NCBI GenBank assembly: GCA_001600495.1
Contig: BCKE01000009.1
Coordinates: 222,189 to 286,188 of the forward strand
Direction: 5' to 3'
Length of the DNA stretch: 64,000 nt
Source of the DNA: Pilasporangium apinafurcum
Taxonomy: Eukaryota; Oomycota; Peronosporomycetes; Pythiales; Pythiaceae
Shown: positions 21,501 through 30,704 of the stretch, piece after piece
How the letters are laid out: each line of letters begins with the position of its first letter
How positions within the stretch are numbered: position 1 is the first letter of the stretch
Program-made: the position numbers and the translations under genes
The notes under the pieces: model-generated
The model's database searches: none
What the model was told of the DNA's origin: nothing
What the model saw: only the letters and a program-made list of their open reading frames with translations

Positions 21501-23280
21501 AATTCTGTTGTCCGGCGAGTGAGTCATACTTTTGCTTTTCGGCCCGGACATGGATGCTCTTCTCTTCTGGAAAGAAATCACGCACAGTACGAAACTTCAG
21601 CTTGTCCAACGACTGATCTTCCTGCACTTCGAACTTTTGTGCAATCTTCTTCACAGGAGTATTGTCCTTGGAAACAGTTCGCTCTGACTCCTTTACTTTT
21701 TGTTGTTGCTCAGGTGAGTTCTGCTGTCCAGTAAGCGCGTCGTACTTTTGCTTTTCAGCTCCAACATGAATACTCTTCTCCTCTGGAAAGAAATCACGCA
21801 CAGTACGAAACTTCAGTTTGTCCAGTGATTGCTCATCATGTGCTTCAAATCGCTGTGCAATCTTCTTTACAGGGGTGATATGCTCTTCGTTCACTTCCTC
21901 CGAAGAAGTTGTGTCAGACTTAATTGATGGTTTCTCGGACGTCTCTGCATTTTCTTGTGTCTGTACCTGCACAATATCATTTGACTCTACCACGGTCTCG
22001 ACGATACCAACGTCATCCATAGTTTTGATGACCTGTTCCTCCACTACCTTGGATTCACTAGTCACCTTTTCTGGCGTGCTCTCTTCTGGAACAGTAGATG
22101 CACTCTTATGGTGCTGGTTTACATACTTCCCATGAACAACAGTGCCCTTTAACTCATGAAGTCTATGCTGTTCGGTTAAAGCATCAAATTTCTCTGCTTC
22201 CTCTTCCACATCAATTTGAACTTGATCCTTTTCAGGGAAGAAGTCTCGTACGGTGCGGTAGGGAAGTTCATCGAGCGATTCTTCTTCATGAACTTCAAAC
22301 TGATGAACAGTCTTCTTAACCGGTTCATTTTGCTCCAATTGCGCGAGCGACTCCGACTTGGACATCGATGCCTTCTTGCGGGTCACTCGACTGGCAAACG
22401 CGGAAATTAGCGATCGCACTGGGGTCTTTTGTGATGCTGGAGTGGTTGCGTCCGATTGCGAGGGTGACGAAGGCTCTGGCGTGGTCGACACTGTCTTGAT
22501 AGTATCCGTTTCCACAACTACATCGGTTTCAGGAGCCTCTGACTGCGTTTCTGTATGCTTTTGCGAATCAACTTCATGGTTGTTGTCGTTGTTTTCACTC
22601 TTATCATTATTGTTATTCTCGTGGTCATCTTCATGCTGTTCCGGCGTCGCCACTGCTACTTCCTTTATCGGATTCTCAGGTGCATCTAATGTCACCTCTA
22701 TGTTCACATCTGGACCATGTGTAGCGCTTTCTTCCACATTCACAACAGTGTTGATAACTTTATCAACACTACTAGCAACTTCCTCCTTCACGTCAACATA
22801 GTTATTGTCATTTGTGCTGTCGTTATTATCGACAACCACCGCCTCTGTTGTCTCTACATTCATGGTTACCTCCGTCACCATATCACCATCTTGATCTTCT
22901 TCGACTGTCACCTCCTTCGTTGTGGTAGTCGTGGTCGTATTAGTTGCTGTAGTTGACGTGGAGGTGGTCGAAACACTGACTTCGCTCTTACTGCTGTCGT
23001 GATGACCGCTATTGTCGTTGTTATTATTCTCCTCCACTTCAGGGGAGTCATTGTCCGCCACGTCATCGTCCAGTTTCTTCGTCTCTTCCATCAGCGTCAT
23101 GGTAATCGTACCATATTCTTCACCACCCGATTGCTCTTGCTGTTGTTGTTGCTCGTCGCTCTCAGCATTTGCCATGTTTGGCTTTTTATCGGCACCACCG
23201 TTCTTCTGTTCTTCAATTTTGGCGGAAATGCGATTGCTGAGCTGACTCGCGAACGACCGTGCACTACGGAGAGCGCTCAT
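15553..23280 (-). CDS. giant repetitive acidic protein with FRTVRDFFP and PHKRSS repeats (2575 aa)
   Basis: One uninterrupted 2575-codon frame; I do not recognise the family. The N-terminal ~300 residues are Asn/Asp/Glu/Thr-rich. Residues ~320-920 hold eight copies of a ~55-65-residue unit centred on SLDxLxFRTVRDFFPEE, usually preceded by PVKKIAxxFEV and followed by GAEKQKYDxL. Residues ~920-2000 are a long Val/Thr/Glu-rich region built on TTEE-VHE-like phrases. Residues ~2070-2270 hold five copies of TPVPHKRSSITAPTAS. A basic Ser-rich part, then a Lys/Glu/Gln-rich predicted coiled coil (AFAKKLQEQQERRKRLEHE), ends in a second Val/Thr/Glu-rich tail. No signal peptide or membrane segment. The repeats suggest a multivalent cytoskeletal or scaffold protein (inference). 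Antisense frames of up to 300 codons are shadows of the biased composition. Confidence 0.88.
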   Translation of the reverse strand: MSALRSARSFASQLSNRISAKIEEQKNGGADKKPNMANAESDEQQQQQEQSGGEEYGTITMTLMEETKKLDDDVADNDSPEVEENNNNDNSGHHDSSKSEVSVSTTSTSTTATNTTTTTTTKEVTVEEDQDGDMVTEVTMNVETTEAVVVDNNDSTNDNNYVDVKEEVASSVDKVINTVVNVEESATHGPDVNIEVTLDAPENPIKEVAVATPEQHEDDHENNNNDKSENNDNNHEVDSQKHTETQSEAPETDVVVETDTIKTVSTTPEPSSPSQSDATTPASQKTPVRSLISAFASRVTRKKASMSKSESLAQLEQNEPVKKTVHQFEVHEEESLDELPYRTVRDFFPEKDQVQIDVEEEAEKFDALTEQHRLHELKGTVVHGKYVNQHHKSASTVPEESTPEKVTSESKVVEEQVIKTMDDVGIVETVVESNDIVQVQTQENAETSEKPSIKSDTTSSEEVNEEHITPVKKIAQRFEAHDEQSLDKLKFRTVRDFFPEEKSIHVGAEKQKYDALTGQQNSPEQQQKVKESERTVSKDNTPVKKIAQKFEVQEDQSLDKLKFRTVRDFFPEEKSIHVRAEKQKYDSLAGQQNSSEQQQKAKELERVVAKDNTPVKKIAQKFEVQEEQSLDKLKFRTVRDFFPEEKSVHVGAEKQKYDTLAVQQKSKETERVVVSKDNTPVKKIAHKFEVKEEESLDKLKFRTVRDFFPEEKSIHVSAEKQKYDTLVEQHKVKETAAIATVSTKQTTEAHVDEQDVKEKVPVKNIASRFEMKPEKSLDNLSFRTVRDFFPTAEEPSIRVGAEKKKFEAQSEQQDKSLDNLKFRTVRDFFSTGEEATTDKTSEAEAVGNSASESSGVVREPSTKQRGGVKGLASRFEAKQEQSLDDLRFRTVRSFFPTERSIRVGAEKQKYDALTEQQKLEAAAAEEKKSKRSDHIVEETVNASDAQGETNTTVKVTEHDESSNVTEVDTEVVVSAEKASLTAYEVDNVSVTTEEKSVVTNEATLVEATEDTNRVISSTEETIVTSEQLNHRVSEDAAEVVATRAEEIDAIEETIVVDAGDSNEQVIVSREKVIATSEQVHEHVDEDAEETLITTNETSVVKEETPVVEVTKDAEQVIASTQDTIIASEEVHEHVSEDAEKIVVTTEEKTVVSEETAVMEVEEDNEQVIVSTEETNIVTEEVQEHVNGDSEEVVIVTEEKNVVNKVVIDDAYEDVVKTNVETDESIEHVDGSATEATNTDNNKNVLSEVALEESSGNVVVAVEETQIVTEELYEHTNGNTQETLDISQENDVTSESKPEESSEVVVITTEKTNAVTEVVHEQTSEDEKDATPITKVVHESERAVAEDVVATIAKVDVAVEEILENNENETVTEASATEDSVIVEADAITEVTVESETNTEVTFDVAAVGGDDTSVDLNESVLDADGLPSIDETTLAETVHEVIRSELQAVKVATEVSTVASVDEHVTLSENLEQSNTVPFIGEGGAPIEADQQNTLLLVEDIEVTSEVTTVVSDNAYVVTAEKDEAILVTTNGTNSSSEAVYEKVTEASEDAVVESETEVDVKSESITVLTEDVHKFKSISEEDGEVVVATNNISTATEIGHENVIEDIKESGFAEKSETNIEIDSEVTSVFENEKIESTHEVNNLKVINKTEDEINVKDKSDVSESVTKHVTTDEAGQNAVTVVDDETHISATDEVTEVVVTTETKKVVTEFVVEEEPDDSEQVLAVTEEITIATKENTTEDSDEVVVTTVEKSIVTNVEYEDAEKHTEEVVVTSEETQKVTEEVNDDTIVTTEENTTIVTEEVHEDTEVVVTAEVMDATSEEVSKRGEQGVVYEVVTSGVENHEDVLTAVKDAELNGHTDETSAGVKSSVAVENEPKSSDDVKNRRILTTERSFVMEDDHTIETEDTVVVGERLSTDGEDDFDVLQQTEASPDSTPGRKPRGSDYSVRRTDGNARGSSASPATKKSPKVIDVGTDHMTEDRLSVVTIEQEVQYNGVDSVVTPPRHSTKADVTVRHTSSSAQKVGDTKPRGSPATSTAKSLSVATTPKVKKATPTASPVAKKTAGRSEQSTSSVPFVPTVPVPHKRSSITAPTASSAAKKGVGSTEQSSPSSPPSSFTPTTPVPHKRSSITAPTASSVAKVGVDRVEKSTAPASPAAPFVPTTPVPHKRSSITAPTASSVAKLGVERGEKGTAPASPTAPFIPTTPVPHKRSSITAPTASSAAKLGVDRVEKTVIAASATTAPFVPTTPVPHKRSSIMAPTASFAAKKATDNTEHLDTMPALKRSASTSSSGSATKKTPMKPRDTNTGSPDGDRRKSLTGLSKVSGSVSRRLSFGGKKASITTRDDVENRGSSRSSSSSDSSDPFANALPMSAHNKLYEGIEPRYMNYMQTPAFAKKLQEQQERRKRLEHENSLKSERRQQELRSFFSQKQQKAWVSQETEFRSELGPNEARSSGEDEKSVRKDKAAAIRAARKKNRAVSTSSSVASEISNGATATPVVALGVANITEQVSVVTAEGYADVEDIVTKEEDKLVEEVVIEHEEIVTTTTEKEVVVGNEEVITTTTEEQVIEEREDD
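16480..17060 (-). repeat. five coding repeats of the TPVPHKRSSITAPTAS unit
   Basis: Tandem in-frame units of about 36-40 codons inside the 2575-residue protein. Each has PHKRSSI(T/M)APTAS followed by a variable Ala/Gly/Glu spacer. The basic RSS core resembles a phosphorylation or microtubule-binding short motif, but this is inference. Confidence 0.85.
20525..22320 (-). repeat. eight coding repeats of the FRTVRDFFP unit
   Basis: In-frame units of about 50-70 codons. Seven keep FRTVR(D/S)FF and the first reads PYRTVRDFFP. The central four or five are nearly identical (PVKKIAQKFEV, SLDKLKFRTVRDFFPEEKS, AEKQKYD), while outer copies are more diverged, which suggests recent internal expansion. Confidence 0.9.
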
Positions 23281-23845
23281 CCTTACGGGCTTCTTTCTCT
23301 AAAAATTGATTTCCCTATCGATAGCTAATACACGCACACACTGCGCTCACACTCACTCACACACACGCGCGGCAGAGAAGCGTTCTCGTTTCTCTCTCTC
23401 TTTCACTTTAATGAATGCGCCTCTATGTGTGAGGAGGGGGGAAACGTTTTCAACACAACTTGAAATTTGGAATTGCAAGGGGAGGGGAGTGGTGTGGAGG
23501 AGAGGGGGAGGAGATACCTGAGTTGTTGTTCCTTTTTTGTTGGGTGAAAATAATTTAAAATCAGTATATATTTGCTTTTAATAACTTTTTGATTTGAATC
23601 CATTAATAAGTTTCAAAAATTCAGTACGTATATACTGAATTTAAGATATTATATGTTGAAACTATACACTGCTCAAACTGCATGGCGGACTGCTAGACGT
23701 GTGCAATGCGCTAAGTTGCATGAATTATTGCAATATTTTTTTCCATTTGCAAGCTCAACATGCGATCTGCACATAATTATGGCCGTTATGAGTTCACCTT
23801 CTTTGCGTCATCGCATTGCTAACGTCGAGCAGTTTCCAACGTTAG
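23281..23845. other. 5' flank of the giant gene
   Basis: Contains CA/CT-rich simple sequence (about 23330-23405) and a purine-rich patch (about 23479-23515) just upstream of the 2575-residue gene. No coding region is supported. Confidence 0.45.
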
Positions 23846-24484
23846 CGCCGCTTAAAAAGCTTGTGGGCTCGGATCAAGTATTGGGTGCCGTTTAGGCAAA
23901 AGTCAAAGCTCCATCCAAACACCAGTGATATCCAACCGTTCATGTTTGGCTACACGAGGATGTCGAGCACCACGCGCTTGGTATCCTCCACAACGTCACA
24001 CATAACGATGGGATCGTAAGCGTCATTAATCACTAAATAGGACAGGAATGGCGTGTTGACACGAGCAGCGCAATAACTTGAGGTTGTAATTATCTTTGCA
24101 TTTTCTACTTCTTGACGATCTCGTCTCCGTCTTGACGCTGCTAGTACTTGCTGTTGTCGGCGTTCAACTTTTCGCCCTGCAACATGAATGTCTCTCAATT
24201 TTTCAGTCGATGTTATTAGGCAATTGTAAGATACGCATTCTGTTTCCTCTCTATATATTCATTGGATTCAGCATCGAAACGCGAAGAGATCGCATCTGTA
24301 TAGAAGATGAGCTGCCTACCCGTGGAGCTGTTGGAACGTTCTTGCGCCGCTGGTTGCTCTTCGGTAATTCTTGACGACGTGGTGGCGTCGCTAAATGCAG
24401 TCTACCGCCTGCAATCGGCATACGCCCATCAATAAACGATGAAGACTCGCCTAACTGAACAGACTTCTTAGCACTGCTGTCCAT
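23846..24484 (-). pseudogene. decayed bZIP transcription factor paralogue
   Basis: The minus strand carries a bZIP basic region, RRQQQVLAASRRRRDRQE, flanked by a plausible acceptor (TTGCAG/GGCG) and a donor (GTAGAA) at the same place as in the intact bZIP gene at 26017-27946. After it, VEDTKRVVLDILV matches VEDTQRVLIDTLA of that gene, and beyond a TAG stop FGWSFDFCLNGTQYL matches FGWNFDFWVEGSRYF. The leucine-zipper stretch that should lie between them is absent (about 90 residues shorter). The upstream frame, 24251-24484 (MDSSAKKSVQLGESSS), may be its first exon. Loss of the zipper and an in-frame stop within the homologous stretch point to a pseudogene. It could still encode a basic-region-only peptide. 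Confidence 0.65.
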
Positions 24485-26016
24485 TTAAGAGAAGAACGAC
24501 GGAGAGCTGCGGTGTGAGCGTCTATGTAAATACGAGACTAACGCTTCTCCAATTATTCCATGTGGATTCATATCGACATCTTCCAGTATCGATGGTAACA
24601 TTTCCAATTGTGCGTTATTAGTTGATCGTCATGTTCCTTTTGTTTAGATAGTCGTAGGAATGAAATCTCCAGTTATTCAGACAAAATACGAAAAGAAAAA
24701 AAGGAATGGCGAAGGTGGATCGAACATTAGTTATTAACTTATGACAATGGATTCGGTGTGTGCATTCTACTTTTGCTATAAGCCAGACTTGATGATACTT
24801 TGTATCTACTGAAAATATGTTAATTATCAACTGGGTGTGCTATCAGCACACTTCAACTTGGGTACTGGATGAAACTTTAGAATGTGAGAGGATGCGCTTT
24901 GTTTATTGAGAAGGAGATTCATCTTATCATCTCGCATGGCTTATTTTATCGGAGCCCAACTTATCTGGCGCGAAAGAGATCGGATCAGCACTTTTCAGTA
25001 TTTCCATACAAGAATATCCGAGAACAGACTTGATTGACGTCTTGCAATCAATTCACATGACATCGTTGATCTAACAGAAATCCCCATTATAGCCCAGTTT
25101 CCTGATTATTAGTGTCTATCAAAAACTGGCGACGGTCTTATATTCAGATGTGATCTATTCTTCTGTGTTAATCAGTTAATCATTTAATATTCGCATCACT
25201 GAAGAGCCTTGACGAAGCTTGTCGTGACAATAAATAAAACGCCATCTAACTGTCCATGCATACATTCATCTATTTGCTAACAGTAGTAATTTACTGACGT
25301 GGTTTACCAAGCCGCATGTGCTGTCGTTACGAAGGTAGTTCGTACACATCCAACAGTACCAATGTTGAATATGGAACCCACTTTGCGCATATTCAATGTA
25401 ATCATGTGAAGACCTAGGAGTAGTACTTTGTACCTGTCCAGTGCAAACGTCAACCATACCTGCACAACCACGGCAAGTCCAAAGATTCACACCAAGAAAG
25501 AACATCGACACAGGAGAAAATAACACCACCTATCATATTGCAATTGGACTTTGGCACTGGTATTTCATTTAAAAAGGTCTTTTGTTCTTTTGCTGTTCTC
25601 CCACATCCTCTGCAGTTCTACACAACACCAATCGGGACAGGTACTTTATTCAGCTTACAGCTTTACTAATAAAATAGTGCAAAGTTGAGGCTTTCACGTG
25701 ACGCTTTCCATCTCAACTATTTTGTGCGTGTGTGTTTGCTTTACTACAAACTTGTCATGTTTCCAATATATCTCATCTTAGTGTTGTCAAGAAACGATCA
25801 TTAAAATACATGTATTGCGTATATTTTGCAGACGACCAAAAAGTCTAAAACCGGAGCAGACTGCTCTCAACTTTGACCGTTGACCAACCCAAACTATAAA
25901 TTAGGAAACTTCACTTCACCAAATATCTCAGCGCATGCAGTTGCGTGCCTGGAATTTCTCACAAACACATATACTAACTATCCCCAGCACCAATGCGACT
26001 TGTGCAGATTGATCGA
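24485..26016. other. intergenic region, no feature seen
   Basis: About 1.5 kb of AT-rich sequence downstream of the intact bZIP gene. Only short, unconvincing frames occur and no repeat or RNA gene is recognised. Confidence 0.45.
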
Positions 26017-27946
26017 TCATGAATAAAAGTCCAACTCAATATCTTCAAATCCGTGGTCGGTTGTGATAAAATCGTTGATAAACAAACTCTCCCAGCGAAT
26101 CACGACCGAAGCAAATGCCTTGGCGAGTTCCTGGATGAGCGTGTGCGGATCTCGGCCATTGGTCTCAAACGCACCAACTCCCTGCACCAAACAGCCTTCT
26201 ACGCTGGACCCATCACCCAATACCTTCACGATATCCTCGAGCACATACCTATAGCATTTGATAAGCAACAAAATCAAAATTAATACACTTTCTGCTCCTT
26301 ATTCCACAGGACAGAAGAGAAACGTACCCATTGCATTCGTTATCGATACCATAGTTCAAATCCGACGGCTTCCCAATGGATCGTGTGGCCACAACCCATC
26401 GATCGCCAGTGTGCTGTTCATCTTGAGAGATTGATTGCAACGTTAATGACACGAGTTGTGGCTTCCCTGGAAGTGCCTTAACTGTCCGTTGAATATGTAC
26501 ATTATCATCGATAACCTTCAATACCTAAGTACCAAGAACAAACCAAGATGAACAGGAAAGGCACGACATTGCATGTTATAATTTATTTCCCCAAAATTGC
26601 TTCAGTGATCATTATATATTTTTTCATGATTCATCCATCCATACCTTTCGTTCTGTCACTTCGGGAAACGTTTCCATGTACTTTGCACTCGAGATTCGGT
26701 GCTGTCGTTGTGCGAGCTCGTGTGCTTTAATGCCACTGAAAAATTTCCGGTTTTTCGCAAAATAGCGCGAGCCTTCAACCCAAAAGTCAAAGTTCCAGCC
26801 AAATCCTTGCGTGGAGAGTACAGGCTGGATTGGAGACGCTAACGTATCAATTAACACACGTTGTGTATCCTCAACAGTTCCATACAAGACAGAGAGATCG
26901 TATTCGGTGCTGCATGGCGAGAATGAATCGTCCAAGCAATCCACAGGCAGCTGTGCGGGTGGTAAGAATCCCAGATCGTCTTCGGTTTTGATCAGATCAA
27001 ATAAAGGCTGCTCTACCCCCACAGGACTGACATTAGCGGAAACAGAAACAGTAGGAGATGTTGATTGGCGCTCGCATTCGGCATCCGCGAGCCGCCGACG
27101 TAGTTGTTCGTTTTCTTGCTGTAACTCGTCCGTGCGATCACGTTGACGTTTCAGTTCCCACTCGTAGGATTTGATCGTATGTGAAATGAACTCCTCTAAC
27201 TGAAACACTTTCTTTCGCAAGTCCTCAGTCTCTTTCTACAAAAAACGCAAATTCCAAGAAGCACTAGAATGAAAACGATGCCCACAAAGCAGGATACAAC
27301 ATAAAAAAATTAAATATACACGTACGCGTTGACGATCACGACAGCGTCTTGACGCCGCACGCACTTGTTCACGTCGCCGTTGTGCCTTGCGGAGCCGGAT
27401 CGCATCGGCACTCAGTCCCTCCAGTCCTTCCAGCTTGATGGATAGAGGAGAAGAGGACGCTGATTTGGTGGGTACTTTCTCACTCGTAGTAGTAGTTGCA
27501 TCCATCACATCTTCGTCTGACCGGGAGCTCCCGTCCGTGAGTGGAGACGCCGCGGTGGTGCCCATCATCATGCGCTTTTTAGTTTCCAATAATTCATGAC
27601 AGAGGGACGACATCATTGTCAGATCCATATCGGAGCTGCTCCGTTTCGCTGCACTAGGAGACGACGAGGTCATGACATTCAGCGACAGCGGAGACTCGTC
27701 TCGCGTAGCACGCTTGTTTCCACCTATCTTCTTCGTCGAACTAGAAGTAGTGATGGCTCTTCCCATTGTAGCCGCTCGTAAGGGGATGCTGAACTCCAAT
27801 GGACGAGTGGTGGTGGAGGAGGAGGAGGAGGATACACAGGAGGTGGGTCCAGTGGTGGAATCAGATGGACTTCCACAAGTGGCGCTTCGTTGTTCCGTGG
27901 AAGCAGGAGCGGCTGGAGCCGTTGCCAGCGTTTGTGGAAATGACAT
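26017..27946 (-). CDS. oomycete-type bZIP transcription factor (4 exons, 546 aa)
   Basis: Nuclear DNA-binding regulator. Exons are 27326-27946, 26645-27235, 26328-26524 and 26017-26248. Donors are GTACGT, GTATGG and GTACGT; acceptors are TTGTAG, ACTTAG and CTATAG. Phases are 0, 0 and 2, and the joined frame gives 546 residues. A Ser/Thr-rich N-terminus of ~180 residues precedes the basic region RRREQVRAASRRCRDRQR at the exon 1 end. The zipper-like coiled coil (LRKKVFQLEEFI..ELQQENEQLRRRL) begins exon 2. In the basic signature N-x-x-A-A-x-x-C/S-R the invariant Asn is Val, a substitution type reported for oomycete bZIPs. The long C-terminal domain (GFGWNFDFWVEG..YMETFPEV..WVVATRSI) is the conserved oomycete bZIP tail. 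A decayed paralogue lies 1.5 kb downstream. Confidence 0.92.
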
Positions 27947-30704
27947 TCTCTCTCTTTCTCTTTGTCTTCACACGAAGAAGAATGATCTGTTGTGTCGAGT
28001 GCTGCGTGACGAATTGACTCCTGAAAATGAGCGCCAGCGTGAGCGGAGAATGAGGGGAAGAGGAGAAGAGGGGACTTACTGATGGAGAGAGGAGAGGAGC
28101 ATAAAGGGGCCGCCCTTTACCTCCTTCTGTGAAAACCTACTCGCCCTCTAACAATACACTGAGTTACTCCCTGCTTTGTTCATCCCAAGTTCATCCACAA
28201 AACCAGGCCCACTCTTCTTGTACAAAGAACACGCATATCCCACCCCACTTTCGAAAGAACCACAAACTTTCCATTACGAAAGGATGTTCTCATAAATATA
28301 TACATTTAAATAAATTATACAGTTTACCATTTTGCTTACAAATATATTAAAAATAATATTCCGTATACATTATCTATATAGGAAAAATAATTATTTTAGA
28401 TATATAATACTTTTATAAAGGGAGGATGGACCGCGGTGGCAACGCAGTACGCGTCAGTGGTTAGCCCACAATTCCATTTTTCTCTTCATTGCACTTGCAC
28501 TTGCGCTGCTGTAGCTGGAGAACTTCTTATCCCACACACAATGCATTTTTCGTATACGTTTTCGTCTAGAAATATTTTTTTTTTCTTCATTGACGAAAAT
28601 CATTTGATGGTTGCGCAATGTTCGCCGCACTCGATTGTTGTTCCTTTGTGTTACTGAAAAGGCGCGCAGGGCGTTATTTTATTGTCTTTTGGAGAGTATC
28701 AGAGTCTGTCAATTCGACAGAGTGCGTGTACTGTAGGAATGTTTGATCGCCCTCCCTCCTCTCAAGCTGACCTTTTTGCTCGCAATCTCTCTATTCCATC
28801 CCCCACTGAGAAACCTCAAGCGCCGTTTTTTTTTTTTGTCTATCTCTGGTAAGCAATTACCTGCTTTCTTTAGTGTCTGCGTCATTACAGATTTTCTTGA
28901 AATGGTTGTGAACTGATTGAAGAGGAAATAGGTGACAAACAGGAGTACTCCCTTTCTCTCACTCACGCTGGCGCTTATGACTGGTAGTGCATAGGACAGG
29001 ACAGATAGCTCCAGTCAATCATTGTTCCCGATGGTCTCATTACTCTTTTGCTTTTAGTGTGAGGCTAGAAAGCCAATACTCCGCGATATAAGGCCCGGTC
29101 AGCAAAATTCATTTCGATGAATATATTAATTAACCTGATTTTATCATTAGCAGGCTGTATTTAATGCTTGGCTGATGCTCCAAGTTCCTCATAACCAACC
29201 AAGATTTGCTGTGCCAAAAAGCACACACATCCACTGCCTTCAACATGTGTCGATGCCTTTCGTGTCCATTTCTCAGAATATGTGGTCACGCACAAAGATG
29301 AGCCTATTGCTATTGGTACAGGCATGAAATATCAGAACTACATTACACCTAATTTGTATGACCACCTCTGACATGTTTGATGACACTTGCATAGCCAGCG
29401 CATTCTATTATGCAAAAGCCAATCAAACACCAAGCTCTTGCAGACGCACACTGCGTTTGTTCAAAATGGGTCTTCATTGTTAGTCAAATGAAGCACTCAT
29501 CCTTGGAATACTTCGTGGCGTAATTTGGATGGGTTGAACATGGAAGCGACAGTCTGGGGATCCTGATTCTCTAGCTCGATATTCGAAAAAAAATGCAACA
29601 GAAATGGATGCTCCTTCATACCTTTCGTCAGAATGGTCACCATGAAATAAAAACAAGGGCAGCGCCACATGTACTGCCCACCCTGTTGATGCGCCACTTT
29701 GACTGTGGAACCGTTCTCCTCGATAGTTGTGCTTCATGACTTTGGTTGTAAAACGATACAGTGAGGAGCTTTTACAGGAGAGAACGGCTTCATGTGTAGC
29801 ACTACATGTTTCGTCCGCACCATAACTGATACATCTCATATTCGACCACCACATTCAAGTCTGATATGTTTTTTGCACACATTCTTTTTATACAATCAGA
29901 ATTTGAGCACTTCGATCTTCTCAACTTGGAACAATGGATCTCCTCAGAAATAAAAAAGATGGAAAAAACTCCATGAGCTGTTGATCTAGTGCTTATGACG
30001 CACATGTCCGTAAAGGTTGATAAATGAATTTTTGAATGAAAGCGGCTGTTGCGGGTCTTTTGAAACGGGAAGCGCAGAACAGGTTGGTTGACACCACGAT
30101 GCCACACATCGTGGAATTGTATGTCCCAGAGAGACAATCTCGTATTTCTCCGTGTTGACGTTATTCGTTGAGGTAAAAAAAATGCAGGAATTACCAACGA
30201 GGATGCTCTACTGACTCACCTGGAAAGCGAGGGAACTCACCCCATATGCCCTACTAACCAACCTGCGGCAGTCACTCTGTTTTGATTGCTTGGCGTTGAG
30301 TCAGGAGTGTTGTCTCTCTTGTTCTCAGCAGCATTTACGATCCTGCGATGTTTTTTTCTTCAGTCTGCTGCGGCTCTGCTCCAGGTTGTACTTGACGACG
30401 AACACAGTCCCACCGTAGTATAGAGTGAGCTACCTATTTGATCCAGAAGAGAGCGCGATAGTGTATACCGTAATGAAGATCTTCTAATTGCGCAATTGCA
30501 AGCGAAGGCATTCTTGAAAAATTCCAGCCGTGCAATTTGTATCAATATGAAACGCACGCTCACATTTACTTCGTTGAGATACACCACATGGAACTCGATC
30601 ATCACGACAGACGGAATGCCATACACAGTATTTCGTGGGAGTTGACTCATTTATCAGAGTCTTTACTCTCTTACTCATCTATCGCACTTGTCCAGTTGCC
30701 TCGC
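27947..30704. other. long intergenic region, possible decayed coding at 29.5-30.2 kb
   Basis: About 2.75 kb upstream of the bZIP gene and downstream of RAB3GAP1. On the minus strand, overlapping frames at 29480-29854, 29497-29697 and 29802-30197 (124, 66 and 131 codons) have protein-like composition but no family I recognise. They could be one broken gene. The rest is AT-rich with a poly-T run near 28826. No RNA gene is seen. Confidence 0.35.

Noticed and set aside
20525-22320. Regularly spaced near-identical repeats that could suggest a CRISPR-like or satellite array
   Set aside because: Units are in-frame protein repeats of ~50-70 codons with variable spacing, and the genome is eukaryotic.
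15580-23328. Many long plus-strand open frames (up to ~300 codons) opposite the giant minus-strand gene
   Set aside because: They are scattered over all frames, Ser/Val/Phe-rich and track the repeat composition of the 2575-residue minus-strand frame. They are antisense shadows.
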